From NCBI GenBank assembly GCA_964454545.1, contig CAYVTI010000057.1, forward strand, positions 1 through 11,132: DNA of 11,132 nucleotides. Reading direction: 5' to 3'. Source of the DNA: JABCZZ01 sp964454545 (GTDB taxonomy: Bacteria > Pseudomonadota > Alphaproteobacteria > Rickettsiales > JABCZZ01). Below the pieces are notes generated by a model. The model saw only the letters and a program-made list of their open reading frames with translations. It was not told where the DNA came from and ran no database searches. A program made the translations under genes and the position numbers. This document shows positions 5,175-11,132 of the stretch, piece by piece. The stretch's first letter is position 1. Each line of letters starts with the position of its first letter.

Positions 5175-5930
5175 ATGGAGACTTCATCTAAATTAAAAAA
5201 GCTGTTTACGGCGCGCAATGCGCGCGAGAACGATTTCAGGGAAGCGGTAAAAACCGTCCTTATCGCCATTCTGGTTGCACTGGTGTTCCGCAGTTTCGCC
5301 TATGAGCCCTTTCACATCCCGTCCGGTTCGATGAAAAGCAACCTGCTTATTGGCGACTACCTGTTCGTTTCCAAATTCTCCTACGGCTACAGCCGCTTTT
5401 CCCTGCCTTATGTGCTGAAGCTGCTGCCCGTCAGGGGACGTATTTTCCGCGAAGCCCCGAAGCGCGGTGATATCGTGGTGTTCCACCCACCGGGAGTGCC
5501 GACGCTGGGCGACTCTTACATCAAGCGCATTATCGGCCTTCCGGGCGACCGCATCCAGATGAAGGATGGCGTGGTCTATATCAACGACAATGCGGTCAAG
5601 AAGGAATATGTAGGGGAGTGGAACGACAAGGATAAGAAAGGCGATGCCGCCGTCCTGAAGCAGTATCGCGAAACCCTGCCGGAAGGGAAATCCTATCTTA
5701 TCCTCAACGACAAGATGCCGAGCGATGTCGAGAATACGGATGTATATGTTGTGCCGGAGGGGCATTATTTCATGATGGGCGACAACCGCGATAACTCGCG
5801 CGACAGCCGTTTCCCGACCCCCGTCGGCTTCGTGCCCGAGGAGAATATCGTCGGCCGCGCCGATCTGATCCTGTTCTCCTGGTCGTGCGGCTTTGTCTGT
5901 TCCGATCGGTTGTTCGTGAAACTGCCGTAG
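5175..5930 (+). CDS. lepB: Signal peptidase I
   Basis: LepB is the inner-membrane serine protease that removes Sec/Tat signal peptides on the periplasmic side. The 251-residue protein has a cytoplasmic basic N-terminus, one membrane segment (~25-43), then the catalytic boxes in order: PSGSM with nucleophile Ser52, box C GDIVVFHPPG (98-107), box D YIKRIIGLPGDRI (115-127) with general base Lys117, and box E GDNRDNSRDSR (202-212). The usual SGSMxPTL reads SGSMKSNLL here, so the Pro-Thr after the nucleophile is replaced. The start is ATG 5175 with only a weak AGGG upstream. It heads a plus-strand operon, with rnc 34 bp downstream; the lepB-rnc pairing is common in proteobacteria. Confidence 0.97.
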   Translation: METSSKLKKLFTARNARENDFREAVKTVLIAILVALVFRSFAYEPFHIPSGSMKSNLLIGDYLFVSKFSYGYSRFSLPYVLKLLPVRGRIFREAPKRGDIVVFHPPGVPTLGDSYIKRIIGLPGDRIQMKDGVVYINDNAVKKEYVGEWNDKDKKGDAAVLKQYRETLPEGKSYLILNDKMPSDVENTDVYVVPEGHYFMMGDNRDNSRDSRFPTPVGFVPEENIVGRADLILFSWSCGFVCSDRLFVKLP

Positions 5931-5964
5931 GAAGAAAACTGAAATCTATGAAGAATGGCGCAGG

Positions 5965-6639
5965 ATGAGCATAGAAGACGTTTTAGGCTATCATTTTGCC
6001 GATAAGAATCTGCTGCGCGAAGCCCTGACGCATCCGAGCTGCGCCGAAAGCCGCTATAACATGCCGTTCAATTACCAGCGCCTGGAATTCCTGGGCGATT
6101 CGGTGCTGGGCCTTGTCGTGGCGGAAATGCTTTTCAGCCTGTACCCGGAAGATAACGAAGGAAGCCTCGCCAAGCGCCACGCCGCGCTGGTGAGAAGCGA
6201 ATCAATCGCTGAAGTGGCGCGCCGTTTGGGTATCGCTGGTTACATAAGGGTCGCGTCGGCCGGGAAGGGACGGGATGGCAAGCCGGGCAGCAATGCGAGT
6301 CTTGAGGACGCCTGCGAGGCATTGATTGGCGCGATGTATCTTGACGGCGGGTTCGAGGCGGTGCGGCATTTCATTGTCAGGCACTGGGAGGCGATGGCGC
6401 GATCGATGGGTAAGCCGCCCAAGGACGCCAAGACCAGCCTGCAGGAATGGGCGCAGGGCAGGGGGCTCAAGCTGCCGGTCTACACGGTGCTTGAGGTGAG
6501 CGGCTCGTCGCATGCCCCGGAATTCACCATCGAAGCTTCCGTCGAACGAGGCGGGCGGTCGGTCGCCAAGGCAGCGGCCAAAAGGCAGGCGGAGCAGCTT
6601 GCAGCCAAGGCATTGCTAAATAAGCTGGAGGATTTATGA
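5965..6639 (+). CDS. rnc: Ribonuclease III
   Basis: RNase III cuts double-stranded RNA in rRNA and mRNA maturation. The 224 residues match the family. The N-terminal nuclease domain has the signature YQRLEFLGDSVL (37-48), with metal-binding Glu41 and Asp45, and SLEDACEALIGA (112-123), with Asp115 and Glu118. Gln38 replaces the glutamate of E. coli, a change I believe is common in this class and not inactivating. The double-stranded-RNA-binding domain runs ~154-222 and ends with the AKRQAEQLAAKALL helix. The ATG at 5965 has AGG only one base away, a poor ribosome-binding site, and no in-frame ATG exists upstream, so coupling to lepB is likely. Its TGA overlaps the ribH ATG. Confidence 0.97.
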   Translation: MSIEDVLGYHFADKNLLREALTHPSCAESRYNMPFNYQRLEFLGDSVLGLVVAEMLFSLYPEDNEGSLAKRHAALVRSESIAEVARRLGIAGYIRVASAGKGRDGKPGSNASLEDACEALIGAMYLDGGFEAVRHFIVRHWEAMARSMGKPPKDAKTSLQEWAQGRGLKLPVYTVLEVSGSSHAPEFTIEASVERGGRSVAKAAAKRQAEQLAAKALLNKLEDL

Positions 6640-7085
6640 CCCATATCTGCATTATTGCCGCGAGATTCTATCAGGACATCACGGATGAACTCATACGTGG
6701 CGCGGCGGCCATGCTCGAAAGCGCCGGTGCGGCGTATGATGTCATCGAAGTGCCGGGGGCGTTTGAAATCCCGGCGGCGCTCAGCATGGCGATTGAGAGC
6801 GAAAAATATAACGGCTATGTAACGCTGGGATGTGTGATACGCGGCGAAACTACCCACTATGAGTACGTGTGCAAGGAAAGCGCCTATGGCATCAACCAGC
6901 TTGCGTCCGTGTTCCATGCGCCCGTGGGATATGGCGTGCTGACGGTGGAAAACAAGGAGCAGGCATGGGTGCGCGCGGCGCTGGATCAGGGCAACAAGGG
7001 CGGCGATGCGGCGAGGGCCTGCCTGCATATGCTGGAAGTGAAAAAAGCATTGATGCAAAAGAAAGGCATTGATGCAAAAGAATGA
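6636..7085 (+). CDS. ribH: 6,7-dimethyl-8-ribityllumazine synthase
   Basis: RibH condenses a ribityl-aminouracil with dihydroxybutanone phosphate in the penultimate step of riboflavin synthesis. The 149-residue protein carries ARFYQDI (9-15, substrate-stacking aromatic), VPGAFEIP (39-46), GCVIRGETTHYEYV (65-78) with catalytic His74, GVLTVENKEQAW (100-111) and NKGGDAARA (120-128). The start is strong: GGAGG lies 5 bases before the ATG, which overlaps the rnc stop (ATGA). The stop overlaps the nusB start in the same way. The tail after ~residue 137 comes from a 17-bp direct repeat read in two frames (see 7047-7082), so the last six residues are probably new to this lineage and outside the conserved fold. 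Confidence 0.97.
   Translation: MTHICIIAARFYQDITDELIRGAAAMLESAGAAYDVIEVPGAFEIPAALSMAIESEKYNGYVTLGCVIRGETTHYEYVCKESAYGINQLASVFHAPVGYGVLTVENKEQAWVRAALDQGNKGGDAARACLHMLEVKKALMQKKGIDAKE
7047..7082 (+). repeat. Tandem duplication at the ribH-nusB junction
   Basis: The 17-mer GCATTGATGCAAAAGAA occurs at 7047-7063 and again at 7066-7082, a 19-bp period. Since 19 is not a multiple of 3, the two copies are read in different frames: ALMQKK, then GIDAKE. Confidence 0.9.
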
Positions 7086-7561
7086 GTAGCCAGAGCCAGA
7101 AAAAACCGATCCCGCTTTCCCTGCGGCGCAAGTCAAGCGCCCGGCTTGCTGCTGTCCAGTGCGTGTACCGCCTGCGGGTGAATAATGAGCATATCGCGCC
7201 CACGGCCTTGTTCGACGATTACATGGCGCAGTGGCATGAGGACAAGACTTCGGTAAACCGTGCCATGAGTTTCGATGCCGAGCCGGAAAAAGTATTGTTC
7301 CTCAATCTCATCACCGGCGTCATTAAACATAGGGACGAAATAGACGCCATCATTACATCGTCGCTCAGTGATGCATGGAAAATCGAGCGCATGAATCCAC
7401 TCCTTGTCTCGATTATTGCCTGCGCGATTTATGAAATGAAGTTTTCTTCCAAGCTCAACCCGGTCATTCTCGTCAATGAATACGTGACGATGACCGGACG
7501 TTTCTTTGATCAGCAGGAGGTCGGGTTCGTGAACGGGTTGCTGGATTCGCTGGCGAAATAA
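7082..7561 (+). CDS. nusB: Transcription antitermination factor NusB
   Basis: NusB binds the boxA RNA element with S10 (NusE) and supports antitermination of rRNA transcription. The 159-residue protein has the all-helical NusB domain from ~17 (SARLAAVQCVYR, 19-30). The conserved C-terminal block is LNPVILVNEYVTMTGRFF (125-142) followed by VGFVNGLLDSLA (147-158). The N-terminal ~16 residues are basic and polar, a modest extension. The start ATG overlaps the ribH stop (ATGA) and has only an A-rich upstream sequence, so translation is probably coupled to ribH. The ribH-nusB pairing is widespread in bacteria. A terminator follows. Confidence 0.96.
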   Translation: MSSQSQKKPIPLSLRRKSSARLAAVQCVYRLRVNNEHIAPTALFDDYMAQWHEDKTSVNRAMSFDAEPEKVLFLNLITGVIKHRDEIDAIITSSLSDAWKIERMNPLLVSIIACAIYEMKFSSKLNPVILVNEYVTMTGRFFDQQEVGFVNGLLDSLAK

Positions 7562-7589
7562 TATTTGGAAGTTGGGAAGCCGGGAATAC

Positions 7590-7623
7590 GGGAAAATCAA
7601 AAGTTCTTTCGTTTCCCCTTTTT
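7590..7623 (+). terminator. Intrinsic terminator after nusB
   Basis: GGGAAA (7590-7595) pairs with TTTCCC (7612-7617), and a short AAAG/CTTT stem nests inside. CTTTTT follows. It lies 28 bp after the nusB stop and between convergent nusB and fliX. Confidence 0.55.
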
Positions 7624-7640
7624 CGACTTCTGTATATTTA

Positions 7641-8081
7641 TTACGGCTTCGAGGCGCGTTCGAGCTTCGCAAGTTCCACGGCTGCGCGCAATTCAATATC
7701 TTTCAGGATGGCGTCAAGGTTGCTGTCGCTGAACGAGAATTTTTTCAGGTTGCTGATATTGCTGAGGTTGCTCAGCATATTATGAGAGAGCGTGCCGCTT
7801 AAGAGCGATAGCCGGAGCTTCTCCAGTATCTCAAGCGCGCCTTTTCCTTCCTGCACGGCCTGGCGTTTGTTTATCTCGTTATCCGGGATTTCCTGCAGCG
7901 AGAGCAGGGCGTCAAGCGAAGTAACGGACTGAATGTCGGGCGCTGGCGTTGGCGAGGTTGCGCTGTCGGTTTCTTCGGTGGAAAGCAATCCGAAAAAGTC
8001 GCCGCCCTCAGAAGAAGAAACGCCTTTCTTCTTGGCTATCGAGCCCGTCTTGCCGATAGGCGAATAGTCGGTGATTTTCAT
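7641..8081 (-). CDS. fliX: Flagellar assembly regulator FliX
   Basis: FliX is a small alphaproteobacterial regulator that, in Caulobacter, links completion of early flagellar structures to the sigma54 activator FlbD. The product is 146 residues. It begins MKITDYSPIGKT, the family's typical short N-terminal motif, and has a Ser/Thr/Pro-rich linker (~21-52). The conserved C-terminal part (~54-141) includes SLDALLSLQEIP, a LEILEKLRLSLLSG helix and DIELRAAVELAKLER at the end. The start has GGAAG 7 bases upstream. No other flagellar gene lies in the window; known relatives usually sit next to flgI. A good minus-strand promoter lies 60-88 bp upstream. rmuC lies upstream on the same strand. Confidence 0.88.
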   Translation of the reverse strand: MKITDYSPIGKTGSIAKKKGVSSSEGGDFFGLLSTEETDSATSPTPAPDIQSVTSLDALLSLQEIPDNEINKRQAVQEGKGALEILEKLRLSLLSGTLSHNMLSNLSNISNLKKFSFSDSNLDAILKDIELRAAVELAKLERASKP

Positions 8082-8123
8082 CGCAACGCTTCCATTTCCG
8101 CCAGATAAGGATTACCGGAATCT

Positions 8124-8135
8124 ACTACATGTAGT
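8124..8135. promoter_or_regulatory. 12-bp perfect palindrome over the fliX start site
   Basis: ACTACATGTAGT is its own reverse complement. Given the -10 at 8141-8146, the predicted transcription start (~8134) falls inside it, a position typical of a repressor operator. Regulator unknown. Confidence 0.4.
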
Positions 8136-8140
8136 TTTAT

Positions 8141-8169
8141 ATTATATAGTATAATACAAGCAATAGCAA
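8141..8169 (-). promoter_or_regulatory. Sigma70-type promoter for fliX
   Basis: On the minus strand, TTGCTA (8169-8164) is followed by exactly 17 bp and a perfect TATAAT (8146-8141). This would give fliX its own vegetative promoter, separate from rmuC. I saw no sigma54 (GG-N10-GC) or CtrA (TTAA-N7-TTAA) site here. Confidence 0.6.
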
Positions 8170-8192
8170 GAAAAGGCGTTTAGGCCTAGACC

Positions 8193-9659
8193 CTAGTCTA
8201 CTATTTCAACGTCGCCGTCAATGGTCAGCATATCGTCGGACGGGCGGATGTCGTAACTCACGATGCGCGCCGGGATATCCTTGTTCTTGTTAGGCTTCAC
8301 GCCGAGGGATACCATCTGGCGTATCTTCGGCAGCATGCGCTTGTTCACGGAACGGGCGAACTGGTCGAAATTGTCAGATGCGGACTTGAGACCTCTTCCC
8401 ACTTTGTCCGCATAGCTTAATACGACAATCATATTGTCAAGCAGGTCCTGGATGCTGGCGACAATGGCATCCTGGTTCTCGGCCTGGCGCATCGTCCCGA
8501 TGTTAAGGCGCGCAAGCGATAGCAGTCCCGCAAGACTCGCAGGCCCGGCCAGTATGATGTCGGCTTTCTCGCATTTGCTGATGAATTCCGGATCAGCTGT
8601 TTTTATGTGGGTTATGGCATTCTCGCTCGGCAGGTACATGACGTTGAGAATGCTGCGCGTTTTGCTTGCCCTGCCGCTTTCCTTATAGGCGGCGGCTATG
8701 GCTGCGCGGTAATCCTTGGAAATAAGCGCTTTCAGGTGATCGTTCATGGTCTTCTTGAGCTTGCGCAGCGATTCTTCCTGCAGTTCGCTATCCTCTGCCG
8801 CTTCGGCGATCTCAAGCAGGAATTTTGACGCCTTGCTGTCAATAACCATCAGCATGTCCTGTGGCAGGAAAATGACGGCGTCAGGACGCAGGTTACCCGC
8901 TTCGCCGTTATTGATCGCGTACTGCATGATATAATCGCGCAATGGTTCAAGCCCAAGATTCTTAAGGGAATTCTCCAGTCCGACTTCGGCAAGGAACCCG
9001 GCGCCGCCCGGGGAGGAAAGTGCCCGCCAGACGGTGGCCATTTTTTCCCTGAGTTGGCCGTTGTGATCGTTAAGCGCAGCCACTTTATTGGTGACATCCA
9101 TCATTTTCTCGATGAGTTCTTCGGAAGCCTTCTTTGCTCTCATCTCGCTGTCTTTCTTGGCAGCCTCCACCTCGCGCTTGTGATCTTCAAGCAGCTTGCT
9201 GGAAAGTTGCCCGCCCGCTTCAAGGATGGACGCTTTCGCCGCCTTGAGCGACTCGGCACGCTGAAGCTCCCAGTCCTGCATGCGCTTTTCCACGTCCTGC
9301 ATCCGCTGCTCGGCCAGATCAACCTTTTTTTCCGCTTCCATACGCGCTTTCACGGCTTCTTCTTTCTCGCGGAGGTAGGTATAACGCTCGTTCACCACAA
9401 CAATGATCTTCTTCTGCAGTTCCTGCAGTTCGGTGACGGCGATGGATTTCTGCTCCAGGTATTGAGCGTTCTGATCGCGCAGCTCTTTCATTTCCAGAGC
9501 GTTCTTTTTGTAGGATTCGGAGTGTGCCGCAAGGGATGCAAGCTGAATCTCGGCCTGCTTCAGTTTCTTTCGGTAGTTTTCACGGGAGATAAATGCGATG
9601 ACGGCGATGGGGGTGAATATAAGGGCGACGGTGGCGGCAATCCAAAACAAAAAGTTCAT
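8193..9659 (-). CDS. rmuC: RmuC-family DNA recombination protein
   Basis: RmuC proteins limit recombination at inverted repeats and have a predicted PD-(D/E)xK nuclease-like core. The 488-residue product has one N-terminal membrane segment (~3-24), a long coiled coil (~28-205, rich in Glu/Lys/Ala) and the RmuC domain (~210-470). That domain includes EVGLENSLKNLGL (225-237), LRPDAVIFLP (257-266) and MVIDSKAS (271-278), with Asp260, Asp274 and Lys276 as the likely nuclease-core residues. The usual GxWGE motif before the domain reads GAGFLAE. I chose the ATG at 9659, because AAGGAAGGG precedes it by ~6-9 bases and the membrane helix follows. A longer in-frame reading to 9902 would run inside glmU. 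Downstream on the minus strand a 4-bp stem with TTTTC (8171-8187) is too weak to call. Divergent from glmU. Confidence 0.93.
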   Translation of the reverse strand: MNFLFWIAATVALIFTPIAVIAFISRENYRKKLKQAEIQLASLAAHSESYKKNALEMKELRDQNAQYLEQKSIAVTELQELQKKIIVVVNERYTYLREKEEAVKARMEAEKKVDLAEQRMQDVEKRMQDWELQRAESLKAAKASILEAGGQLSSKLLEDHKREVEAAKKDSEMRAKKASEELIEKMMDVTNKVAALNDHNGQLREKMATVWRALSSPGGAGFLAEVGLENSLKNLGLEPLRDYIMQYAINNGEAGNLRPDAVIFLPQDMLMVIDSKASKFLLEIAEAAEDSELQEESLRKLKKTMNDHLKALISKDYRAAIAAAYKESGRASKTRSILNVMYLPSENAITHIKTADPEFISKCEKADIILAGPASLAGLLSLARLNIGTMRQAENQDAIVASIQDLLDNMIVVLSYADKVGRGLKSASDNFDQFARSVNKRMLPKIRQMVSLGVKPNKNKDIPARIVSYDIRPSDDMLTIDGDVEIVD

Positions 9660-9720
9660 TGCATATTCCCTTCCTTTTGGCGTAAACAAGTATTCAAGCT
9701 CGGATAATAGCGGGTAAATT

Positions 9721-11070
9721 ATGAAAGAAAAAGCACAAAATTTGGCGTGTGTCATATTAGCTGCAGGCAAGGGCACGCGCATGCGCTCCAAATTGCCCAA
9801 GGTCATGCATAAGGTTGCCGGGAAACCTATGCTGTTCCATGTCACGGATACTGTGCTTTCCTGCGGTGCAGAGAAGGTAGTGGTAGTCACTTCTCCAGAC
9901 ATGGAGTCCGTGCGCCACGATGTAAAAGCCCGCTACGGCGCTACAGTAATTAACGCCGTGCAGCATAAGCAGCTTGGCACAGGGGATGCCGTAAAAGCGG
10001 CTGAAGATGCGCTTAAGGGATTTCACGGCAATGTGGTCGTGCTTTACGGAGATACGCCGCTCATTATGCGCGAGACAGTTTTGTCCATAGCCGGGAAACT
10101 TGCCGCTTCTCCTAAGAACGGCGTAGCGGTGCTCGGGATGATCATTACGGAAGCCAATGCTTATGGCAGGCTGGTGCTCGACGGAAAAGGTAATGTGCAG
10201 CGCATCATCGAGGTCAAGGACGCCTCCGAAAAGGAAAAGAAGATAACCACCTGTAATTCCGGCGTGATGGCGGTACGCGGCGACTTGCTTTTCAAACTGC
10301 TGCGCAGACTGGATAACAAGAATGCCAACGGCGAGTTTTACCTGACCGATCTCGCAGGGCTTGCGCGTAAGGAAAAATATGTATGCAGCATGGTGACGGC
10401 GCATCCGGATGAAATGCTCGGGGTCAATTCGCGCATGGAGCTGGCGGTGGCGGAGTCCATCGCCCAGAACCGCCTGCGCAAATCGGCCATGGAAAACGGC
10501 GCGACGCTTATCGATCCGCAGAGCGTTTATTTTAGCCATGATACCAGAATCGGCAGGGATGTGGTCATTCATCCCCATGTAGTGTTCGGCGAGCAAGTGG
10601 AGATTGCGGATCATGTGGAAATCCGCTCCTTCTGCCATATCGACGGCGCAAAGATACATGAGAACGCCATCATCGGGCCGTTTGCGCGCATCAGGCCGGG
10701 CTCTGATATCGGCGAATCCGCGCATGTCGGCAATTTTGTCGAGCTCAAGAAAACCACGCTGGAAAAAGGCGCCAAGGTGAACCATCTTTCCTATATCGGC
10801 GATGCCCATGTCGGTGAAAAAACCAATATCGGCGCGGGTACCATTACCTGCAATTACGACGGCTTTGATAAATACAGAACCGAAATCGGCGCGGGCGCTT
10901 TTATCGGATCCAACACCGCGCTCGTGGCTCCGGTTAAGATAGGGAACGGGGCTATCGTCGCTGCCGGATCGGTGATTACCGAAGACGTAAAGGATGACTC
11001 GCTTGCCATCGCGCGCGGCAGGCAGGAGCAGAAGGCGGACTGGGCGAAGGAATTCAGGAAAGGGAAGTAG
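9721..11070 (+). CDS. glmU: Bifunctional UDP-N-acetylglucosamine pyrophosphorylase / glucosamine-1-phosphate acetyltransferase
   Basis: GlmU acetylates glucosamine-1-phosphate and then couples it to UTP to make UDP-GlcNAc for peptidoglycan and lipopolysaccharide. The 449-residue protein is full length. The uridyltransferase domain (~1-235) has LAAGKGTRMRSKLPKV (13-28), QLGTGDA (84-90), YGDTPL (109-114) with metal-binding Asp111, and GVNSR (234-238) with Asn236. The left-handed beta-helix acetyltransferase domain (~255-440) shows hexapeptide repeats, NHLSYIGD (354-361) with catalytic His355 and Tyr358, and IGAGTITCNYDG (370-381). The ATG at 9721 has a weak GGG upstream. The 61-bp gap to divergent rmuC must hold both promoters; GATAAT at 9703-9708 is a possible -10 without a good -35. 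The final 62 bases after it hold nothing I can assign. Confidence 0.98.
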   Translation: MKEKAQNLACVILAAGKGTRMRSKLPKVMHKVAGKPMLFHVTDTVLSCGAEKVVVVTSPDMESVRHDVKARYGATVINAVQHKQLGTGDAVKAAEDALKGFHGNVVVLYGDTPLIMRETVLSIAGKLAASPKNGVAVLGMIITEANAYGRLVLDGKGNVQRIIEVKDASEKEKKITTCNSGVMAVRGDLLFKLLRRLDNKNANGEFYLTDLAGLARKEKYVCSMVTAHPDEMLGVNSRMELAVAESIAQNRLRKSAMENGATLIDPQSVYFSHDTRIGRDVVIHPHVVFGEQVEIADHVEIRSFCHIDGAKIHENAIIGPFARIRPGSDIGESAHVGNFVELKKTTLEKGAKVNHLSYIGDAHVGEKTNIGAGTITCNYDGFDKYRTEIGAGAFIGSNTALVAPVKIGNGAIVAAGSVITEDVKDDSLAIARGRQEQKADWAKEFRKGK

Positions 11071-11132
11071 CGACTTCATTGTCATGTATGGACCTACCTT
11101 CGTATGCAAGTAGAAAGTGATGTAGTATAGGA

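Noticed and set aside
5193..5765. A 190-codon open frame antisense to lepB
   Set aside because: LepB carries every catalytic box on the plus strand; the antisense translation has no recognisable domain.
9054..9707. A 217-codon plus-strand frame rich in Phe/Leu/His opposite the rmuC coiled coil
   Set aside because: Its composition (FHLF, LLQFLQF) is what Glu/Lys-rich coiled-coil codons give on the reverse strand; rmuC is well supported.
9660..9902. An 81-residue N-terminal extension of RmuC
   Set aside because: It would lie inside glmU on the opposite strand. The ATG at 9659 has a strong ribosome-binding site and begins the expected membrane helix.
9757..11109. A 450-codon open frame antisense to glmU
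   Set aside because: It fully overlaps a canonical GlmU with all catalytic motifs. The antisense product shows no family motif and is a by-product of glmU codon use.

Overview
The window reads as chromosomal DNA from an alphaproteobacterium. The most lineage-specific marker is a FliX homologue, a flagellar assembly regulator known from Alphaproteobacteria. A translationally coupled ribH-nusB pair and a small secreted protein with a DUF3551-like cysteine pattern (a family seen mainly in Rhizobiales-type genomes) fit the same assignment. I cannot fix the order or genus from this sequence.

Left block (1-3713, all minus strand): envelope polysaccharide genes. In transcription order they are a small secreted 8-cysteine protein, a lipoprotein polysaccharide exporter (Poly_export/SLBB, Wza-like), UDP-glucose 4-epimerase (galE), and a WbaP-type polyprenyl-phosphate hexose-1-phosphate transferase cut by the left edge of the window. 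They would supply UDP-galactose, load the first sugar onto undecaprenyl phosphate, and export the finished polymer. The transferase has its own AT-rich upstream region with three octamers spaced exactly 29 bp.

Middle block (3714-5174): regulatory and repeat-rich DNA. A 385-bp non-coding stretch holds a minus-strand promoter for the cysteine-rich gene and a candidate structured, possibly switchable 5' leader for a 76-residue XRE-type repressor (plus strand). Next come a dispersed-repeat-like palindrome, an AT-rich orphan ORF of unknown function, several hairpins, and a complete tRNA-Ser(GCU) on the minus strand.

Housekeeping operon (5175-7561, plus strand): lepB (signal peptidase I), rnc (RNase III), ribH (lumazine synthase) and nusB (antitermination factor). 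The last three overlap by ATGA-type stop/start junctions. A 19-bp tandem duplication at the end of ribH appears to have rewritten its C-terminus. An intrinsic terminator follows nusB.

Right block (7562-11132): convergent fliX and rmuC on the minus strand, then glmU (UDP-GlcNAc synthesis) on the plus strand, divergent from rmuC. The last 62 bases (11071-11132) hold no gene or clear terminator that I can see. The 239-bp gap at 1211-1449 is non-coding.

The best candidates for something undescribed are the leader upstream of the XRE gene and the tandem 4-cysteine secreted protein. I saw no CRISPR array, transposase, integrase, or recognisable defence or secretion system.
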